DNA of 64,000 nt from Salipaludibacillus aurantiacus (GTDB lineage Bacteria; Bacillota; Bacilli; Bacillales; Salisediminibacteriaceae). The notes beneath the pieces were generated by a model, which ran no database searches, was not told the origin of the DNA, and saw only the letters and a list, made by a program, of their open reading frames with translations. Shown here piece by piece: positions 59,371 to 64,000 of the stretch. The stretch's first letter is position 1; the number at the start of each line of letters is the position of its first letter. Both the position numbers and the translations under genes were made by a program. The DNA is taken from positions 248,001 through 312,000 of the forward strand of contig NZ_FOGT01000001.1 in NCBI RefSeq assembly GCF_900111295.1, read 5' to 3'.

Positions 59371-59747
59371 TATTCGTATCCTGCATGACGGTCTCCACTT
59401 CCTCCCCGCCGGACGGGATAGATGACATACCGGTGTATAAACCACTCTCCCGAAATAACTAAGCTGCTGTAAAGAAGTAAAGCAGCGAAAATACCGAAAT
59501 CGAGCCCTGTAGTGAGGGAGAGCCAAATCAGCATAGATAGAAAGACGATTATTCCATCCACGATCGCTGCCGGTAAGTTTCCTATAAAAGAGAAGGCGAC
59601 ATAATCGCTAATACCTAAAGTAATGAGAGACATGATTAATCCGAAGACTACTAAAAAAAACAGCGAGAAGCCATAAAAAGTAAATACCAGCCATAGAACC
59701 GATATTTGAAACACCCATTTGATTAATACTGCGTACAACACTTTCAC
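59370..59747 (-). CDS. DUF2512 family membrane protein (YndM-like)
   Basis: It has 125 residues with four membrane segments (about 5-28, 31-50, 55-78, 80-105) and the conserved YAVLIKWVFQI start and FIGNLPAAIVDGI turn. It belongs to DUF2512, seen in sporulating Bacilli; the role is unknown. Translation starts at a GTG with AAGGATG about eight bases before it. It ends against the terminator of the convergent CBS gene. Confidence 0.8.
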   Translation of the reverse strand: MKVLYAVLIKWVFQISVLWLVFTFYGFSLFFLVVFGLIMSLITLGISDYVAFSFIGNLPAAIVDGIIVFLSMLIWLSLTTGLDFGIFAALLLYSSLVISGEWFIHRYVIYPVRRGGSGDRHAGYE

Positions 59748-59905
59748 TAAAATTCATCCTTCCGCTAAACCAGGTTTTTAAAATTAGTGTGCATCAGTTA
59801 AGGTCTCTCTATGCCGTTTCGTCTGACAAAACAAACAGGGGTATGGTAAAGTTGAGGCATTATTGTTCTATAAGAACCAAATAAAAATATTAAGGAGCCA
59901 AATAA

Positions 59906-60919
59906 ATGAAAGCTAAACTTTTTACTCCGATGACCTTTAAAGATGTAAAAATAAAAAACCGTATTACGATGTCTCCTATGTGTATGTATTCAGCAAATGA
60001 AGACGGAAAAGTGAATGACTGGCACATGACACATTATATCAGCAGGGCTGTCGGCCAGGTCGGCCTTATTATGGTAGAAGCAACAACTGTTACAAGACAG
60101 GGACAGATTTCTCCGCGTGATCTTGGGATTTGGAGTGACGGACAGGTGCCAGGCTTAAAAAAACTCGTTGAGGGAATAAAAGCCCATGGCTCTAAAACTG
60201 CCATTCAACTTGGACATGCCGGAAGAAAAGCGGTTTACAACGGAGAAATTCTTGCCCCCTCTGCTCTTCCTTTTGATGATCAAGGTAAAATTCCGCTTGA
60301 AATGACAGACAAAGATATTGAAAAGACTGTCCACGCTTTTAAAGCCGGGACAAGGCGGGCAAGAGAGGCTGGTTTTGATATTATCGAGGTTCACGCTGCT
60401 CACGGCTATTTAATCAGCCAGTTTTTATCACCATTAGCTAACAAACGGAAAGATAAGTACGGGGGAGCCAGAGAAAATCGTTTTCAATTTTTAAAAGAAG
60501 TCCTTGAAGCAGTAAAGACGGAATGGGAAGGACCTATATTTGTAAGAATTTCTGCAGATGAGTATCACTCTGAGGGAAACCAGGCTGAAGATTTTATTTA
60601 TTACGCAGAAGAAATGAAAAAACTCGGTGTGGATCTAATCGATTGCAGTACGGGCGGAATTGTGAGAACACCGATTAATGTCTATCCGGGTTATCAGATT
60701 CGCCATGCTGAGATGATTAAACGTAAAGCATTTATTCCTACCGGGGCGGTAGGCATGATTACTTCAGGCCTTCAGGCAGAAGAAATTCTCCAAAATGACA
60801 GGGCTGATTTGATATTCCTTGCCAGAGAACTGTTAAGAAACCCATACTGGGCGCGCACTGCCGCTGAAGAATTAGGAGAAGAAATTAATGGACCAGAGCA
60901 GTACAAGCCCGCATGGTAA
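59906..60919 (+). CDS. namA: NADPH dehydrogenase NamA (old yellow enzyme, YqjM-like)
   Basis: FMN-dependent ene-reductase of 337 residues. The Cys and Tyr that tune FMN lie in SPMCMY (about residues 25-30); the ligand-binding His pair is in VHAAHGYLI (about 164-172). QLGHAGRKA and [12 protein letters not shown] complete the family pattern. It reduces activated C=C bonds and helps in detoxification of electrophiles. It is close in family to B. subtilis YqjM. AAGGAG precedes the ATG. Monocistronic. Confidence 0.94.
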   Translation: MKAKLFTPMTFKDVKIKNRITMSPMCMYSANEDGKVNDWHMTHYISRAVGQVGLIMVEATTVTRQGQISPRDLGIWSDGQVPGLKKLVEGIKAHGSKTAIQLGHAGRKAVYNGEILAPSALPFDDQGKIPLEMTDKDIEKTVHAFKAGTRRAREAGFDIIEVHAAHGYLISQFLSPLANKRKDKYGGARENRFQFLKEVLEAVKTEWEGPIFVRISADEYHSEGNQAEDFIYYAEEMKKLGVDLIDCSTGGIVRTPINVYPGYQIRHAEMIKRKAFIPTGAVGMITSGLQAEEILQNDRADLIFLARELLRNPYWARTAAEELGEEINGPEQYKPAW

Positions 60920-60955
60920 TGGAATTCATTAGAAAAAGCGGCAAATGCCGGCTTG

Positions 60956-61393
60956 CTAGAATGAACCAAACATCTTTTTCAGCTGCCTTTTACGGTCTGC
61001 AAACATCCCTTTGAGCATGAGGTTCACTATAAAGGGCGGCAGGAACGAGGTATATTCCACACGGTCAATCATTCTTGTTCCATTACCCTCTAATCTTTTA
61101 AAGGCGTGCACATGGCGCCATGATTTAAAAGGAAATGGGATCTTTAACCCTTCGTCTATAAAGTATTTTCTGTCTGCTGTCTCTGTAATTTCTCCTTTCC
61201 AATTAAGTTTAACTATAAAGAAATTCAGCTGGAGATGAACAGCCGACCCTTTAAATACTTCTTTGTCTCCTAAAACTTTAATTTTAGGAAAGCCTGTTAT
61301 AGCAGCGAGATTTTCATTAGTTTGGAAAAACGGCCAAATTGTTTCAAGCGGCTGTAGAATATCAGTTTTGTAATAAAAAGTATGTTTGAACAC
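60956..61393 (-). CDS. SRPBCC-family (START-like) protein
   Basis: It has 145 residues with an N-terminal strand-helix (TFYYKTDILQPLETIWPFFQTNENLAAI), a central beta sheet (DKEVFKGSAVHLQL; IVKLNWKGEI) and a C-terminal helix (VNLMLKGMFADRKRQLKKMF), the helix-grip outline of ligand-binding SRPBCC proteins. The ligand is unknown. The start is a GTG after AAAGGGTGG. The gene is convergent with namA; neither shares a function that I can see. Confidence 0.75.
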   Translation of the reverse strand: MFKHTFYYKTDILQPLETIWPFFQTNENLAAITGFPKIKVLGDKEVFKGSAVHLQLNFFIVKLNWKGEITETADRKYFIDEGLKIPFPFKSWRHVHAFKRLEGNGTRMIDRVEYTSFLPPFIVNLMLKGMFADRKRQLKKMFGSF

Positions 61394-61480
61394 AGGACCA
61401 CCCTTTCTGTCTCATTTATCCTATTTTAAGTCTGGAGTCACAAACATACAACATAATGAGCTTTTTCAAGGAGGTTTTTT

Positions 61481-62710
61481 ATGAGTTTCCGCTTTCAAAA
61501 GAGAGTCAGAGTAGCTCCTGGAGTCCGTTTGAATTTCAGCAAAAGAGGGATCAGCACGTCTGTGGGCCGCCGCGGAGCGTCAGTCACTATGGGCAGAAAA
61601 GGTTTATATGGGAACGCCGGCCTTCCGGGGACAGGGATATCATACAGAACGAAATTAGACAAAAACGGGAAGAGACGAGTCACACAGTCAAATACTAACC
61701 GCGGCTCCCACACCCAGCCTGTTGAACTTATATGGGATGAAGAACTGCAGGATGTCCGTTTTGAAAAAAGTGACGGTAAACCGTTAACTGAGCAGGAAGA
61801 AAGAAAGGTAAGACGGGAGTATAAAAATTATCTGTTAGATATTTACAAGGAAAAAGAAACAGAAATAAACAGTCACACTGAACGTCTGTTGGATCTCCAC
61901 CATAATCTCTTTCAACCTATTGAGTCATTAGAGGAAGCTGCTCGTATATCTCCTGATCCGCTTTTAAATAAGCCTGATGAAGATGACATTTACCAAAAAC
62001 TGCACGATGCTGAAAAAAGCGAGCTGACCTTCTTCCAAAAATTAATATTATTCTTCCCTGCTAAGAGGAAAGCGTTTAAAGAAAAGATCCGAAAGCTGGC
62101 GGAAAATGACTTTGAAGAAGCTTTACGTGAATATAATGAGGAAATAGCATCCATTCAACAAGAAACAGACTTTAGACTCGGCTTAGCGAAGAAGGTTAAG
62201 GAAGGTCTGCCTGAAGCGATGGAAGAATGGGTCAGTCTGTTCCTCGACGAACTGGACTTTCCTCTTGAAACAGATGTGGACTTTAAGATCTCCTCTTCCA
62301 CCTGCGCTCTGGCGGATATAAATTTACCGAAGTTAGAAGAGGTGCCATTACAGGAGGCCAGAGTTCTGAAGTCAGGAAAACTGAAAGTTGAAAATAAAAC
62401 ACACCGGGATCACCGTGAACATTATGCTCTGATGGCAGGGGGAAGCGCGTTTTACTTAGCAAGCTTCTTTTTTGCTTATCTGCCTCCTTTACAGACGATA
62501 ACTATCTCCGGCTATAATCAAATTGTAGATCCTGCTACAGGGCACGAAGAGGACCAGTATATTTACAGCCTGAAAATAGACAGAGAAACGTTATATTCTC
62601 TTAAAATGAAAAAAGTCCATCCTATTATGGCTTTCGACAATTTCGAGAAACGGCTTAATGCGACTAAAACGTATATTTTTAAAGAAATAAAACCTTTCAC
62701 TTCTGTATAA
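61481..62710 (+). CDS. DUF4236 domain protein of unknown function
   Basis: It has 409 residues. The N-terminal DUF4236 domain (about residues 1-57) has the typical FRFQKRVRVAPGVRLNFSKRG, GRRGASVTMGRKG and GLPGTGISY, rich in glycine and arginine. A charged helical region (about 85-230) may form coiled coils, followed by a C-terminal alpha/beta part (about 250-400). No signal peptide. DUF4236 is often found fused to other domains in phage and plasmid genes, and its role is not known. AAGGAGG precedes the ATG. It is alone between convergent genes. Confidence 0.75.
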   Translation: MSFRFQKRVRVAPGVRLNFSKRGISTSVGRRGASVTMGRKGLYGNAGLPGTGISYRTKLDKNGKRRVTQSNTNRGSHTQPVELIWDEELQDVRFEKSDGKPLTEQEERKVRREYKNYLLDIYKEKETEINSHTERLLDLHHNLFQPIESLEEAARISPDPLLNKPDEDDIYQKLHDAEKSELTFFQKLILFFPAKRKAFKEKIRKLAENDFEEALREYNEEIASIQQETDFRLGLAKKVKEGLPEAMEEWVSLFLDELDFPLETDVDFKISSSTCALADINLPKLEEVPLQEARVLKSGKLKVENKTHRDHREHYALMAGGSAFYLASFFFAYLPPLQTITISGYNQIVDPATGHEEDQYIYSLKIDRETLYSLKMKKVHPIMAFDNFEKRLNATKTYIFKEIKPFTSV

Positions 62711-62774
62711 TTCCGTTTTACAGCCGGATAGGCATACCTTTTTCTTATCCGGCTTTACTTTCTCCCCCGGGAAG

Positions 62775-63752
62775 TTATGTAGTTTCTCTTTCAATAAGCT
62801 GAACCGGCAGTACAGTTTCCACTGTGACCCTCTCTTTTCTAATCTGGCTGATAATCAGATCCACTGCTTTTTCTCCTATCTCTTTGATCGGCTGGCCGAT
62901 CGTCGTAAGCGGAGGGCTTATAATTCGACTGAGCTGCACATTATCATATCCAATGACCTTTACATCTTGAGGCACACCCCTGTTAAGCCGTCTTGCCTCT
63001 TTGAGGATGGCTGCTGCAATAATGTCACTGCTTGCAAATATACCATCTATCTCCGGGCATTCCCTGAATATACCGGCTGCCAGCTCTTCGTATTCTTCAT
63101 AGTTAAAACCATTAATATTAGTCTGGAAAAAATGGAGTTTACATTTGGAATGGTCAATTTCTTTTTTAAAGCCCTCATACCGTTTCTTAGCAAGAAGATC
63201 AAGTTCCACATTACCGCCGATGTATGCGATTTGCTTGCATCCTTTCTTTATAAGCTTTTCAGCAGCTAAAACACCTCCCTCAAAATTATCCGAACTAACA
63301 TAAGGAATGCGGCTGGAAATCCGGCGGTCAATTGTGACAAGCGGCTGGGCAATGTGTAAGTACTCCTCAGTATCTATTGTATGGCTGCCCATAATTATGC
63401 CATCTACCTGGCTTGCCTTGAGCATACTCAAGTAATCTTTTTCCTTTAGGGGATCAAGCTGCGAGTTACACAAAAGCAGTTTATAATTCCTGCTGAAGGC
63501 GTAAGATTCAATCGCACGGGTTAATTCACCAAAGAAAGGATGGGAGACATCCGGTAAAATAAGCCCTATAATCCGGGATTCCTTCTTTTGCAGCGACCGG
63601 GCTACTTCATTAGGCTGATAATGTAACTCTTCCATTGCCTGATGCACTTTATTAATTAATTCTTCGCTTAAATACCCCCTTCTGTTAAGCACTCTAGAAA
63701 CACTTGTGACAGAAACTCCTGCCTTTATGGCAATATCCTTTATAGTAGCCAT
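62775..63752 (-). CDS. LacI-family transcriptional repressor
   Basis: It has 325 residues. The HTH is MATIKDIAIKAGVSVTSVSRVLN (residues 1-23) with the hinge HYQPNEVARSL, followed by the sugar-binding-fold domain (IIGLILPDVSHPFFGELTRAIE onwards). The effector cannot be read from sequence; DRR and DNFEGG motifs are typical of sugar sensors. The start at 63752 is set by AGGGGG. A leader of alternating G and C tracts precedes it. The gene upstream on this strand (cut at the window end) may be its target. Confidence 0.88.
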   Translation of the reverse strand: MATIKDIAIKAGVSVTSVSRVLNRRGYLSEELINKVHQAMEELHYQPNEVARSLQKKESRIIGLILPDVSHPFFGELTRAIESYAFSRNYKLLLCNSQLDPLKEKDYLSMLKASQVDGIIMGSHTIDTEEYLHIAQPLVTIDRRISSRIPYVSSDNFEGGVLAAEKLIKKGCKQIAYIGGNVELDLLAKKRYEGFKKEIDHSKCKLHFFQTNINGFNYEEYEELAAGIFRECPEIDGIFASSDIIAAAILKEARRLNRGVPQDVKVIGYDNVQLSRIISPPLTTIGQPIKEIGEKAVDLIISQIRKERVTVETVLPVQLIERETT

Positions 63753-63757
63753 CTTTA

Positions 63758-63790
63758 CCCCCTGGTAATTACTGGGGGGTCTGTCCCCCC
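63758..63790 (-). promoter_or_regulatory. G/C-tract leader that can hide the LacI ribosome site
   Basis: On the minus strand a GGGGGG tract (63785-63790 region), a CCCCCC tract (63774-63779 region) and the GGGGG ribosome site (63758-63762) lie in a row. The C tract can pair with either G tract, so two mutually exclusive hairpins are possible. Confidence 0.45.
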
Positions 63791-63800
63791 ATTTATTAGG

Positions 63801-63830
63801 AAAACGCACCCTGGATGAAGGTGCGTAAAA
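63801..63830 (-). terminator. Terminator between the cut gene and the LacI gene
   Basis: ACGCACC and GGTGCGT arms, followed on the minus strand by TTTTCC. It lies six bases after the stop codon of the cut gene. Confidence 0.7.
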
Positions 63831-63835
63831 ATAGA

Positions 63836-64000
63836 TTATTTTATTCCTTCTAAATTCTTTATTTCTCCAAGACCCGGGTCATAATACGTCACCTCATAGT
63901 CGTACGTGGCAAGATCCGCTTTTAACACTGCCCGGTGCTCTCCTGCTGTCCTGATAATTTCTATTAATGAAGTTCCTTCTTGTTCAATTACCTCAATATC
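63836..64000 (-). CDS. C-terminal 54 residues of an unrecognised protein, cut by window end
   Basis: The minus-strand frame is open from base 64000 to a TAA at 63836-63838. The tail includes EQEGTSLIEIIRTAGEHRAVLKADL and YDYEVTYYDPGLGEI, an alternating strand pattern as in an immunoglobulin-like or beta-sandwich C-terminal domain. I do not recognise the family. It is upstream of, and in the same direction as, the LacI gene. Confidence 0.5.
   Translation of the reverse strand, partial: DIEVIEQEGTSLIEIIRTAGEHRAVLKADLATYDYEVTYYDPGLGEIKNLEGIK

Overview
The window is chromosomal DNA of a low-GC, endospore-forming member of the Bacillaceae. The evidence is the Bacillus-type gene order, sporulation genes (spoIIAA-spoIIAB-sigF, spoVAF, spoIIM, dacF), tnrA, an EndoQ nuclease (yqxK-like) and Gram-positive RNA regulators. 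A NaChBac-type sodium channel and a carotenoid cluster point, by inference, to a halophilic or alkaliphilic, light-exposed habitat. I see no rRNA, tRNA, phage, transposase or CRISPR array.

The left part (about 1-24.2 kb) is conserved core, almost all on the minus strand and in B. subtilis order. It holds ypuI-scpB-scpA, the DUF309 gene, the riboflavin operon ribD-ribE-ribBA-ribH-ribT behind an FMN riboswitch, ppiB, lysA behind a lysine riboswitch, and spoVAF with its own sigma-G-type promoter. These are followed by dacF-spoIIAA-spoIIAB-sigF with sigma-H and Spo0A sites, then deoB, two purine nucleoside phosphorylases, pdp, xerD, yqzK, fur, spoIIM, endoQ, nudF and yqkF. Two features stand out. 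The spoVAA-AE genes that normally separate sigF from spoVAF are absent. The second purine nucleoside phosphorylase has lost both residues that recognise 6-oxopurines.

The middle (24.3-33.6 kb) is a patchwork: a thiol-disulfide oxidoreductase, uppP, a permease with a TIGR03943-type partner, PTS IIA, xpt with a purine permease under a guanine-class riboswitch, a HAD phosphatase and an SDR.

From 33.7 to 41.9 kb lies a carotenoid cluster of two convergent operons: cruF-acyltransferase-glycosyltransferase-crtP-like (+) and crtN-like/crtN/crtM (-). The latter has a palindromic operator over its promoter. Next comes a tungsten- or molybdenum-pterin module: a MoaD-like carrier, a small partner that also ends in Gly-Gly, and a convergent aldehyde:ferredoxin oxidoreductase. 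An AsnO-like synthetase and a methyltransferase follow.

The right part (48-64 kb) carries a low-molecular-weight phosphatase, yqjQ-like SDR, proline synthesis, an FAD oxidoreductase, the Na+ channel, tnrA with an autoregulatory box, a polysaccharide deacetylase-fold protein, an OsmC/BASS pair behind a CsoR/CstR-like operator, rocB, a c-di-AMP-type CBS protein, namA, DUF4236 and LacI genes. Two copies of a dispersed intergenic repeat and two copies of a palindromic hairpin are also present. Both window ends cut genes: a DUF421 protein at the left and an unrecognised one at the right.
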